The notes under the pieces: model-generated
The model's database searches: none
What the model was told of the DNA's origin: nothing
The model's input: the letters and a program-made list of their open reading frames with translations, nothing else
Shown here: in pieces, positions 7,417 through 13,875 of the stretch
How the letters are laid out: every line of letters begins with the position of its first letter
Numbering within the stretch: position 1 is the first letter of the stretch
DNA from: Deltaproteobacteria bacterium
Lineage (GTDB): Bacteria; Desulfobacterota; Deferrimicrobia; Deferrimicrobiales; Deferrimicrobiaceae
Assembly: GCA_021802685.1 (NCBI GenBank)
Contig: JAJZRM010000021.1
Coordinates: forward strand, 1-14,475
Length of the DNA stretch: 14,475 nucleotides
Direction: 5' to 3'
Program-made: the position numbers and the translations under genes

Positions 7417-7932
7417 ATGAAGAAGATCACTCTGCTGGTCGCCGCTCTGATGTTGGTTGCCCTCGCCGGCACGGGCTGCAAGAAGAAGCAGCCGCCGCCG
7501 ATGCCCCCCCAGGGGACGATGGAACAGCCCGGGATGCCCGGCGCGCCGCACGGGGAAGGCGGGCCTCCCCCCGTCGAAAAGACGATCGTGGTCCCCGGCG
7601 ACGTCAAGGCGGCGTGGAAGGCCGTCAAGATCGAGGTCGAATTCAAGGAAAAGAAGGCCAAGAAGCAGTTCACGGTGCCGCTCAACTCCGAGTTCAAGGT
7701 TCCCGACTCCGGACTCACCTTGAAGGTGGGTGCGTTTCTTCCTCAATTCAAGATGGAGCAGGACCGGATCACTTCCGGATCCAACAACCCGGAAAATCCC
7801 GTCGTGCGGATCGAGGTGTTCGAGGAAGGCAAGGAGATCTTCCAAGGGTGGCTGTTCTCGAAATTTCCCGCGGTGCACCCGTTCACCCACGAAAAGTACG
7901 CCTTGACGCTTCTGGAAGGGGTCAAGAAGTAA
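7417..7932 (+). CDS. lipoprotein with DUF2155-like domain
   Basis: A 171-aa protein of unknown function. An excellent ribosome site (GAGGAGGA, 4-5 nt before ATG 7417) fixes the start. The N-terminus is a lipoprotein signal: MKK, a hydrophobic run to residue 17, then LAGTGC with Cys21 as the lipidated residue, followed by KKK. A Pro/Gly-rich linker spans about residues 25-52. The C-terminal 100 residues form a likely small beta domain. Its end (VRIEVFEEGKEIFQGWLFS, then a Pro-Phe-x-His motif before the last strand) resembles DUF2155, where an 'IF.GW.F...P....EHP.Y' pattern ends the domain. It is anchored in the inner or outer membrane facing the periplasm. The gene is monocistronic, ends at a strong terminator and is convergent with suhB. 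The domain match is from memory and needs a profile search. Confidence 0.8.
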   Translation: MKKITLLVAALMLVALAGTGCKKKQPPPMPPQGTMEQPGMPGAPHGEGGPPPVEKTIVVPGDVKAAWKAVKIEVEFKEKKAKKQFTVPLNSEFKVPDSGLTLKVGAFLPQFKMEQDRITSGSNNPENPVVRIEVFEEGKEIFQGWLFSKFPAVHPFTHEKYALTLLEGVKK

Positions 7933-7956
7933 CGCGGCGCATTTGCCTGCAGGACC

Positions 7957-7995
7957 GGGGGGTGGACCGAAAGGGCCACCCCCCCCCTATTTTTT
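7957..7995 (+). terminator. intrinsic terminator of the lipoprotein gene
   Basis: GGGGGGTGG (7957-7965) pairs with CCACCCCCC (7976-7984) around a ten-nt loop, followed a few bases later by six T (7990-7995). The T run and the end of the C run lie inside the last codons of the convergent suhB gene (stop codon at 7987-7989, then two Lys codons). The suhB 3' end thus doubles as the lipoprotein terminator. On the opposite strand there is no T run, so it should work rightward. Confidence 0.85.
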
Positions 7996-8772
7996 CGCGC
8001 CCTGGAGGACCTCGATCATCCGGCCGTGGATCCTTCCGTTGGAGGCCAGCAGGTCCGCCTGGTGGATGTCGTATGCGGTGCCGTCGAGACGCGTGGCGGT
8101 GCCGCCCGCCTCGCGCACGATCAGAAGCCCCGCCGCCGTGTCCCACGGTTTCAACTTCAGTTCCCAGAACCCGTCGAACCGCCCGCAGGCGAGGTAACAC
8201 AGGTCGAGCGCCGCGGAGCCGTCCCGGCGGATCGCCTGGCCGGTGAACACGAACGCCCGGAAGTAGTCGAAGTTGTTGTCCTTCGATACCTTGACGTCGT
8301 AGGCGAAACCGGTGGCCAACAGCGATTTTCGCAGGTCCGCGGTTTCCGAGACGGAGATGCGTTCCCCGTTCCGGAAGGCCCCCGAACCCGGCGTCGCGGT
8401 GAACGTTTCGTCGAGCAACGGATCGTACACCACGCCTGCCGCCGTCTTCCCCTCCCGTTCCACGGCGACGGAAACGCAGAAGCAGGGATATCCGTGCGCG
8501 TAGTTCGTGGTTCCGTCCAGCGGATCCACGATCCACCGGTACGGCGAGGAGGAGGAAAGCTCCGGGCTTTCCTCCGACAGGACTCCGTGGTCGGGGAAGG
8601 TTTCGCGGATCCGGCCGAGGATATACTTTTCCGACTCCCGGTCCACATCCGTGACCAGGTCGATCTCCCCCTTGAAATGGACCTTCTGCCGCCGTCCGTA
8701 GTTGCTCCGGAGGATGTCCCCGGCCCCGCGGGCGACGTCTTCCGCGAAGGCCAGCAATTCGCCGTTCTCCAT
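7987..8772 (-). CDS. suhB: inositol monophosphatase family protein (SuhB-like)
   Basis: A Mg-dependent phosphatase of 261 aa, hydrolysing myo-inositol-1-phosphate or a related phosphomonoester in the cytoplasm. ATG 8772 follows AAGGGGG at good distance. Family motifs appear in order: DLVTDVDRESE (about 38-48), SEES with metal-binding Glu67/Glu68, the signature WIVDPLDGTTNYAHG (about 80-94, Asp83 and Asp86 as metal ligands), and KPWDTAAG near the C-terminus carrying the last metal-binding Asp. All catalytic residues look intact. It is transcribed divergently from the nickel locus and convergently with the DUF2155-like lipoprotein. Substrate cannot be told: SuhB-like proteins also act on fructose-1,6-bisphosphate or NADP and in rRNA antitermination. 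Confidence 0.92.
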   Translation of the reverse strand: MENGELLAFAEDVARGAGDILRSNYGRRQKVHFKGEIDLVTDVDRESEKYILGRIRETFPDHGVLSEESPELSSSSPYRWIVDPLDGTTNYAHGYPCFCVSVAVEREGKTAAGVVYDPLLDETFTATPGSGAFRNGERISVSETADLRKSLLATGFAYDVKVSKDNNFDYFRAFVFTGQAIRRDGSAALDLCYLACGRFDGFWELKLKPWDTAAGLLIVREAGGTATRLDGTAYDIHQADLLASNGRIHGRMIEVLQGAKK

Positions 8773-8809
8773 GCGTACCCCCTTTTTAACCAAAGCCGGA
8801 CATTCGGCG

Positions 8810-8817
8810 ATTATAAT
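8810..8817. promoter_or_regulatory. palindromic -10 shared by suhB and the nickel locus
   Basis: The palindrome ATTATAAT holds a perfect TATAAT on each strand: plus 8812-8817, minus the complement of 8810-8815. It sits 38 bp from the suhB start and 66 bp from the small lipoprotein start. No good -35 is seen at 17 bp on the plus strand; TTCCCG-like sequence lies at that distance on the minus strand. A weak GTTC/GAAC inverted repeat lies just downstream (about 8840-8855). Candidate only. Confidence 0.5.
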
Positions 8818-8883
8818 ATGGGGTGCGCCGCCCGGGAAAAAGTTCCGCGGCGAACCGACCAAAGCGCCCCGGAGGCATCAAGG

Positions 8884-9042
8884 ATGACGATCCGAACCGC
8901 GGCACGGCTCCTCCTTTTCCTTTCATTGATTCTCCCCGCGTGCGCGTCCACGAAGGCCGCCAAGACATGGAACGCCGGCGACACCGTGATCTGTCCCCAC
9001 TGCGGGAGGGAGTTCCTCCTGCCGGAGAAACTCGGCAAATAG
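8884..9042 (+). CDS. small CxxC-containing putative lipoprotein
   Basis: A predicted protein of 52 aa; I do not recognise the family. GGAGG lies eight nt before ATG 8884. Residues 1-20 form a lipoprotein signal: Arg4 and Arg8, then a leucine-rich core and the lipobox LPAC with Cys20. The mature part is only 33 residues and contains CPHCGREF (Cys37, His39, Cys40), a half zinc-ribbon-like knuckle that could bind metal singly or as a dimer. It is the first gene after the divergent promoter and ends 28 bp before nikR. It may thus be co-expressed with the nickel genes, and a role in periplasmic metal handling is a guess. Small size leaves some doubt that it is real, but signal, lipobox and ribosome site agree. 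Confidence 0.62.
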   Translation: MTIRTAARLLLFLSLILPACASTKAAKTWNAGDTVICPHCGREFLLPEKLGK

Positions 9043-9070
9043 CGCCACTATCTCGCATGGAGGTTCTCCG

Positions 9071-9490
9071 GTGCCCGGAATCACCCGGTTCGGCGTCTCC
9101 CTGGACGAGGGGCTGCTGTCCAAGTTCGACCGTCTCATCGGGCGGAAGGGATACGCGACCCGCTCCGAGGCGATCCGGGACCTGATCCGGGACAGCCTGG
9201 TCCGGGACCAGTGGGAGCTCGGCGACGCCGACGCGGTGGGCACCCTGACCCTTGTATACGACCACGAAACCCGGGAACTCGAGGAACGCCTCACGGAACT
9301 TCAGCACGCCCACTACCGGGCGATCGTCTCCACGCTCCACGTGCATCTGGATCCCCACCATTGCCTGGAGGTTCTCGTCCTGCGCGGGAAAGCCTCCCTT
9401 CTGAAAACCATCGCCGACCAGCTCGTCGGGACGCGGGGGGTCAAGCACGGGACGTTTTCGGCCACGGCGGAAGGGAAAGCGCTCGGGTGA
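9071..9490 (+). CDS. nikR: nickel-responsive transcriptional regulator NikR
   Basis: A 139-aa ribbon-helix-helix repressor that binds DNA when nickel-loaded. The start is GTG 9071 with GGAGG seven nt upstream. Residues 3-45 form the DNA-binding domain: beta strand TRFGVSLD, then helices including RSEAIRDLIRDSL. The C-terminal ACT-like domain carries all four square-planar nickel ligands of E. coli NikR in correct spacing: His79, His90, His92 and Cys98 (HVHLDPHHCLEV). Length matches the family (about 130-140 aa). It stands 80 bp upstream of the ECF transporter genes, its most likely target. Confidence 0.96.
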   Translation: MPGITRFGVSLDEGLLSKFDRLIGRKGYATRSEAIRDLIRDSLVRDQWELGDADAVGTLTLVYDHETRELEERLTELQHAHYRAIVSTLHVHLDPHHCLEVLVLRGKASLLKTIADQLVGTRGVKHGTFSATAEGKALG

Positions 9491-9570
9491 TATATTTTTT
9501 TCTTCCTTGGTGGCACGAAAATACGAATCGTGGCATTATTTCCCGCATCGAAATGGAGGGAGGGGCGGTC
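9491..9570 (+). promoter_or_regulatory. nikR-cbiM intergenic region with inverted repeat
   Basis: This AT-rich 80-bp gap contains CACGA (9514-9518) and TCGTG (9528-9532), an inverted repeat with nine bases between, next to a CATTAT box (9534-9539) that could be a -10. The repeat overlaps TGGCAC (9511-9516), a word like a sigma-54 -24 element, but the -12 element is not preserved. It is a plausible NikR operator or promoter, though it does not match the enterobacterial GTATGA-N16-TCATAC form. The ribosome site GAGGGG precedes ATG 9571. Confidence 0.35.
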
Positions 9571-10611
9571 ATGCACATGGCGGACGCGCTGCTGTCCCCC
9601 GCCGTAGGTGCGACGTTCTGGGCCGGGACGGCGGCGGCGATCGGCTACGCCTCGAAAAAACTGAAAAAACGCCTCGACGACCGGAAGATCCCCCTGATGG
9701 GCGTGGCGGGCGCCTTCATCTTCGCGTCCCAGATGATCAACTTCACGATCCCGGGGACCGGGTCGAGCGGACACCTCGGAGGAGGGATGATCCTTGCGAT
9801 CCTTCTTGGGCCGCACGCGGCGTTCCTCGTCACGGCCTCCATCCTGACGGTCCAGGCGTTCTTCTTCGCGGACGGAGGATTGCTGGCCCTCGGGTGCAAT
9901 ATCTGGAACCTCGGGATCTACCCTTGCTTCGTCGCCTACCCGCTGATCTATAAACCGCTGGCGGGAGACGGCAAAAGCCCGAAACGCATCGTCGTCGCGT
10001 CGCTTTCGAGCGCGGTCGTCGCGCTCCAGGCGGGCGCCTTCTCGGTCGTTCTGGAAACATCGCTTTCGGGAAAGACGGAACTTCCGTTCGCCACGTTCCT
10101 CCTGCTGATGCTGCCGATCCACCTGGCCATCGGGTTCGTCGAGGGTTTCGTCACGGCCGGCGTGGTCCGGTACGTCCATGCGGTGCGCCCCGAGATCATC
10201 GAAGGCGACGGCTCCGCCGGAACCCTCCCCTCGGGGGCTTCCCTTCGGAACCTCCTGGCCGGTTTCGTGGCGTTGGCCGTCGTGACGGGCGGCGCGTTGT
10301 CATGGTTCGCATCGGCGCATCCGGACGGCCTCGAATGGTCGATCGGGAAAATCACCGGGAAGGGAGAACTGCCGGAAAGGGATCGCGGGATCGCGGCGTC
10401 GCTGAAAGGCGTGCAGGAGAGGACCGCCGTCCTGCCCGATTACGGCTTCAAACCTCCGGAGGGCGGGTCGAAGGAGGAGAAGACGCCTTCCTGGCCGGCC
10501 GTCGACGCGGGCACGACCGCTTCGGGTCTGATCGGCGGCGCCCTGGTTCTCGGGATGGCGCTGGCCGTCGGATGGGCGATCCGGGCGGCGCGAAACGGAC
10601 GATCCTCCTGA
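9571..10611 (+). CDS. cbiM: nickel/cobalt ECF transporter substrate-binding protein, CbiM-N (NikMN) fusion
   Basis: An integral inner-membrane S component of 346 aa that captures Ni2+ (or Co2+). I chose ATG 9571 because metal binding needs the extreme N-terminus: Met1 amine and His2 (here MHMADALLSP), plus His68 in SSGHLGGGM, matching the NikM ligands. An ATG at 9553 would bury this and is not preferred. About seven membrane segments follow. Residues from about 250 form a second module: a membrane helix, an HPDGLEW motif (PDGLE domain), a soluble loop and a last helix. This is the CbiN/NikN-like part fused to M. NikR upstream and LarA downstream argue for nickel over cobalt. It overlaps cbiQ by 40 bp under the chosen cbiQ start. 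Confidence 0.93.
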   Translation: MHMADALLSPAVGATFWAGTAAAIGYASKKLKKRLDDRKIPLMGVAGAFIFASQMINFTIPGTGSSGHLGGGMILAILLGPHAAFLVTASILTVQAFFFADGGLLALGCNIWNLGIYPCFVAYPLIYKPLAGDGKSPKRIVVASLSSAVVALQAGAFSVVLETSLSGKTELPFATFLLLMLPIHLAIGFVEGFVTAGVVRYVHAVRPEIIEGDGSAGTLPSGASLRNLLAGFVALAVVTGGALSWFASAHPDGLEWSIGKITGKGELPERDRGIAASLKGVQERTAVLPDYGFKPPEGGSKEEKTPSWPAVDAGTTASGLIGGALVLGMALAVGWAIRAARNGRSS

Positions 10612-11417
10612 CCTTCGAAGCCGCATACTCCGGCATCGGCCGGCTGGACCGCCTCTCGTACCGCGACACGCCGGTCCATCGCCTGGACCCGCGCGCCAAG
10701 GTGGTCGCGACGATGCTCTTCGTCGTCGCCGTCGTCTCCTTCCCTAGGTACGAAGTCCTCTCGCTGCTCCCCTTCTTCCTGTTCCCGGCCTTGATCGCGG
10801 CCCTCGGCGACATCCCGGGCGGATTCATCGCGAGGAAGGTCGCCGCGGTCTCCCCTTTCGCCGTCTTCGTCGGGATGTTCAACCCGCTGTTCGATCCCGG
10901 AACGGTGGAGGTCCTCCCCGGCGTGTCGGTGTCAGCCGGCTGGTTGTCCTTCGCATCGATCCTGGTGAAATTCGCGCTGACGATCAGTGCCGCCCTCCTG
11001 CTGATCGCGACGACCTCCTTCCCGGGCATCTGCCGCGGGCTCCGGCGCCTGGGGATGCCGCCCCTATTCGTCTCCCAGCTGCTCTTCCTGTACCGGTACC
11101 TCTTCGTCCTCCTGGAGGAGGCGATGCGCGTCGTCCGCGCCCGGGACATGCGTTCCTTCGGATCCCGGGGAACCGGCATGCGGGTTTTCGTCCGGATCGC
11201 GGGAACTCTCTTCCTGCGGACGGTCGAGCGGGCGGAGCGGATCTACGGGGCCATGCTGGCGCGCGGCTTCCATGGGGAAGTCCCGTCGATGCGCAGGGAG
11301 GAGCTGCGCCTCCCGGACGCCGTGTTCCTCGTCGCGTCGGTTTCCTTTTTCGCCTTGTGCCGCGCCGTTCCCGTTCCCGAAACGATCGGGCGCGTCTTCC
11401 GGGGACTTGCAGGATGA
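10572..11417 (+). CDS. cbiQ: ECF transporter transmembrane protein CbiQ (EcfT)
   Basis: A 281-aa membrane coupling subunit linking the S component to the ATPase. The start is uncertain: ATG 10572 is the first in-frame ATG but lacks a clear ribosome site, and family homology seems to begin near the CTG at 10608. The conserved entry HRLDPRAKV (about residues 36-44) is the EcfT N-terminal motif, followed by several membrane helices. The cytoplasmic coupling helices carry VVRARDMRSFG and ERIYGAMLARGFHG, containing the two Ala-Arg-type motifs that contact the ATPase. The gene ends in an ATGA overlap with cbiO. Function follows from family and from position between cbiM and cbiO. Confidence 0.9.
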   Translation: MGDPGGAKRTILLTFEAAYSGIGRLDRLSYRDTPVHRLDPRAKVVATMLFVVAVVSFPRYEVLSLLPFFLFPALIAALGDIPGGFIARKVAAVSPFAVFVGMFNPLFDPGTVEVLPGVSVSAGWLSFASILVKFALTISAALLLIATTSFPGICRGLRRLGMPPLFVSQLLFLYRYLFVLLEEAMRVVRARDMRSFGSRGTGMRVFVRIAGTLFLRTVERAERIYGAMLARGFHGEVPSMRREELRLPDAVFLVASVSFFALCRAVPVPETIGRVFRGLAG

Positions 11418-12172
11418 GCCATCACATCATCGAGTTCCGGGATGTCCGCTTCCGGTACCCGGACGGGACGGACGCGCTGAAAGGGGTGTCCTTCAGGATC
11501 ACCCATGGAGAGTCGGTCGGCATCGTGGGGGCGAACGGCGCGGGGAAATCGACCCTGCTCCTCCACATGAACGGGCACCTGCTCCCCACATCGGGGGACG
11601 TGACGATCGGCGAGGTCCCGCTCCGGAAGGAAACCCGGCCGGAGATCCGCCGGAAGGTCGGCGTCGTCTTCCAGAACCCCGACGACCAGCTCTTCATGCC
11701 GACCGTCTTCGACGACGTCGCCTTCGGCCCGCTGAACCTCGGGCTGCCGCCCGGCCGGGTCCGGGAACGGGTCCACGAAGCCCTTCGGAGGGTGAACGCC
11801 CTCGGCCTCGCGGGAAAGCCGCCCCACCATCTTTCGGGGGGCCAGAAGAGCGCGGTGGCGATCGCCACGGTCATCGCGATGGAGCCCGACATCCTCGTGA
11901 TGGACGAACCGGCCGCCAGCCTCGACCCGAAGTCTCGGCGCTCCGTCATCGGGCTGCTGAACGGCTTCACCCATTCGAAGATCATCGCCTCCCACGACCT
12001 CGACCTGATCCTTGACGTTTGCGGGCGTTGCCTCGTGATCGGGGACGGGGCGATCGTCGCCGACGGCCCCGCGGAGAAGATCCTCTCCGACGCGGCGCTG
12101 CTGGCGGAGAACGACCTCGAGCTTCCCCTGACGCTCCAGGGGAGGCATACAATGGGAGGTACGAAGCCGTAG
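11414..12172 (+). CDS. cbiO: ECF transporter ATP-binding protein CbiO
   Basis: An ABC ATPase of 252 aa powering the nickel/cobalt importer. All motifs are present: Walker A GANGAGKST (39-47), Q-loop VFQNPDDQLF (Gln87), signature LSGGQ (140-144), Walker B ILVMDEP (Asp164, Glu165), D-loop SLDP, and the switch His194 in ASHD. The Q-loop and NPDDQLF sequence are typical of ECF ATPases. The residues after the signature read KSAVAIA where KKRVAIA or similar is common; this may be neutral. The only ATPase in the locus, it probably acts as a homodimer. It starts in an ATGA overlap with cbiQ; larA follows after 13 bp, so the transporter and racemase genes are likely one transcript. Confidence 0.96.
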   Translation: MSHHIIEFRDVRFRYPDGTDALKGVSFRITHGESVGIVGANGAGKSTLLLHMNGHLLPTSGDVTIGEVPLRKETRPEIRRKVGVVFQNPDDQLFMPTVFDDVAFGPLNLGLPPGRVRERVHEALRRVNALGLAGKPPHHLSGGQKSAVAIATVIAMEPDILVMDEPAASLDPKSRRSVIGLLNGFTHSKIIASHDLDLILDVCGRCLVIGDGAIVADGPAEKILSDAALLAENDLELPLTLQGRHTMGGTKP

Positions 12173-12185
12173 TGAGGATGCGGTC

Positions 12186-13505
12186 ATGACGGGAAACGAC
12201 GGCACCGGCCGATCGAACGGCGCGGGAGACGCGCCGGCCCTCCGGTACGGACGGGAAACCGTGCCGATTCCGGACGGCGCCTTCCCGCGACTGGACCTCC
12301 TCAAGGCGAAACTGCCCGCCCTGCCCCCCTCCGCGGAAGGGATCGTCGCGCAACGGCTGGCCGGCCCCGCGGGGTCCCCGCCGCTGTCGAGGATGGTGAA
12401 ACGCGGCGACCGCGTCGCGGTCCTGGTATCGGACGTGACGCGCTACAGCGCCACCGAAACGTTCCTGCCCCTCCTGCTCCGGGAGACCGACGAGGCCGGC
12501 GTGCCGCGCCGCCGGGTGACCCTTTTCATCGCCCGCGGGACCCACCGGGCGATGACGGAAAGCGAATTGCGGGCGGCGATCGGCCCGGAGATCGATTCGG
12601 GCGTCCGCGTGGAGCAGTCCGACCCCGAGGGGAACCTCATGGACCTGGGAACGACCCCCCGCGGGACGAGGGTCCGGATCTACCGGCCGGTGATGGATCA
12701 CGACCGGATCGTCCTCACGGGGACGATCTCATTCCATTACTTCGCGGGGTTCGGCGGGGGACGAAAGGCGCTGGTGCCGGGGTGCGCGGCGAAGGAGACG
12801 GCGCACCAAACCCACTTTCGGGTGTTCCGCGACGAGGGGCCGGGGAAGCACCCGATGGCCCGCGCCGGGGTGCTGTCCGGGAATCCCGTCCACGAAGACA
12901 TCGTCGACGCCGTCTCGATGGCGTCCCCGGCCTTCCTGCTGAACACCCTGCTCACCCCCGGAAAGCGGATCTTCGACGCGGTGGCGGGTGATTGGCGAAT
13001 GGCCCACGAGGAAGGGTGCGCCCGGTACGCACGCCATTTCCGGGTGGCGATCGCGAAGCGGTACCCCCTGGTGATCGCTTCCGCGGGCGGCTTCCCCAAG
13101 GACATCAACCTCATCCAGTCCCACAAGGCGCTGGACAACGCGTTCCACGCGACGGAGCCGGGAGGGGTGCTGGTCCTGCTGGCGGAGTGCCCGGACGGTT
13201 TCGGGAGCCCCACCTTCTTCCCCTGGTTCCGGTTCCGGGATCCGGACGTCCTGGAACGGGAGCTGCGCGCGAACTACCAGATCTACGGGCAGACCGCGCA
13301 CGCGGTCCTCACCAAAACCCGCGCGTGCCGGGTCGTCCTCGTTTCCTCCCTGGCCTCGCGGGACGTCGAAACGATGGGGATGACGCCGGCCTCCACGCTC
13401 GAGGAAGCGGTCCGCATCGCCGGGACGTTCCTGGGCGGGTTGCCCGACCCGCTCGTGATACCGGACGCCGGTTACGTCCTCCCGGACCCGGCCGGAACAA
13501 GCTAA
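12186..13505 (+). CDS. larA: LarA-family nickel-pincer racemase/epimerase homologue
   Basis: A 439-aa DUF2088/LarA protein. Family enzymes move a hydride at a 2-hydroxyacid carbon using a nickel-pincer nucleotide bound to lysine. Against L. plantarum LarA the visible landmarks are SDVTR (Asp83, Arg86, as D72/R75), ARGTH (His120, as H108), His184 and Lys194 ten residues apart (H174/K184), and His210 sixteen residues after the lysine (the nickel ligand H200). In the later motif GGFPKDINLIQSHKAL the lysine is kept (Lys314, as K298), but the tyrosine four before it (Y294) is Ile310. The enzyme core is thus intact, with a changed substrate pocket. GAGG lies eight nt before ATG 12186. It directly follows cbiO. 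Substrate unknown; LarB, LarC and LarE are not in the window. Confidence 0.9.
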   Translation: MTGNDGTGRSNGAGDAPALRYGRETVPIPDGAFPRLDLLKAKLPALPPSAEGIVAQRLAGPAGSPPLSRMVKRGDRVAVLVSDVTRYSATETFLPLLLRETDEAGVPRRRVTLFIARGTHRAMTESELRAAIGPEIDSGVRVEQSDPEGNLMDLGTTPRGTRVRIYRPVMDHDRIVLTGTISFHYFAGFGGGRKALVPGCAAKETAHQTHFRVFRDEGPGKHPMARAGVLSGNPVHEDIVDAVSMASPAFLLNTLLTPGKRIFDAVAGDWRMAHEEGCARYARHFRVAIAKRYPLVIASAGGFPKDINLIQSHKALDNAFHATEPGGVLVLLAECPDGFGSPTFFPWFRFRDPDVLERELRANYQIYGQTAHAVLTKTRACRVVLVSSLASRDVETMGMTPASTLEEAVRIAGTFLGGLPDPLVIPDAGYVLPDPAGTS

Positions 13506-13521
13506 AACAAGGAGAACCCGC

Positions 13522-13848
13522 ATGCACGAGTTCTGGAACCCGGAGAATCTCCCCGCGAAGACGCTCGCCCCCGGCATAACGGCGAAGATCGCCTCGAGAG
13601 GGAAACTGATGCTCTCCCTCGTCACCCTGGAGCCGAACGCGGCCGTGCCGACGCACTCCCACCCGCACGAACAGATGGGGCTACTGGTGTCGGGCACGAT
13701 GGAGCTCACCATCGCCGGAGAGACGCGGGTCGTGACGGGGAACGGGATGTACCTGGTCCCCGGCGGCGTGCCGCACTCCGCGAAGGGAGGACCGGACGGC
13801 GCCCTGGCGCTGGACGCGTTCTCCCCTCCCCGGGAAGAGTACCGGTAA
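13522..13848 (+). CDS. small cupin-domain protein
   Basis: A single-domain cupin of 108 aa, cytoplasmic (no signal). AAGGAG seven nt before ATG 13522 fixes the start. Motif 1 is THSHPHEQMG (His45, His47, Gln51 as likely metal ligands, His49 nearby) and motif 2 ends in GGVPHSA (His85). This gives the 3-His plus Gln/Glu site of metal-binding cupins. Such small cupins can be isomerases, lyases or sensors of sugar or 2-oxoacid ligands; sequence alone does not decide. It lies 16 bp after larA on the same strand and is probably co-transcribed, so it may act on the same metabolite. It converges on leuA. Confidence 0.85.
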   Translation: MHEFWNPENLPAKTLAPGITAKIASRGKLMLSLVTLEPNAAVPTHSHPHEQMGLLVSGTMELTIAGETRVVTGNGMYLVPGGVPHSAKGGPDGALALDAFSPPREEYR

Positions 13849-13875
13849 CGGCTTCGGGGCGCTCCGGCGTTACGG
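13842..13875. terminator. hairpin containing both convergent stop codons
   Basis: CCG-g-TAACG (13842-13850) pairs with CGTTA-CGG (13868-13875), with an inner CGG/CCG pairing in between. The TAA of the cupin gene and the TAA of leuA (read on the minus strand) both lie in the stem. There is no T run on either side, so it would be a non-canonical bidirectional terminator or an mRNA 3'-end stabiliser. Confidence 0.5.

Noticed and set aside
9211..9570. An N-terminal extension of CbiM that would make a 466-aa protein.
   Set aside because: It overlaps nikR in another frame, and CbiM needs a free Met-His N-terminus, given by ATG 9571.
9491..9570. Sigma-54 promoter (TGGCAC) or a cobalamin/NiCo riboswitch before cbiM.
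   Set aside because: The -12 element is missing at the required spacing, and the 80-bp gap has no B12-box-like or multi-stem riboswitch core.
9571..12172. A cobalt (cobalamin) rather than nickel role for the CbiMQO transporter.
   Set aside because: No cobalamin genes are present in the window; NikR upstream and LarA downstream favour nickel, though cobalt is not excluded by sequence.
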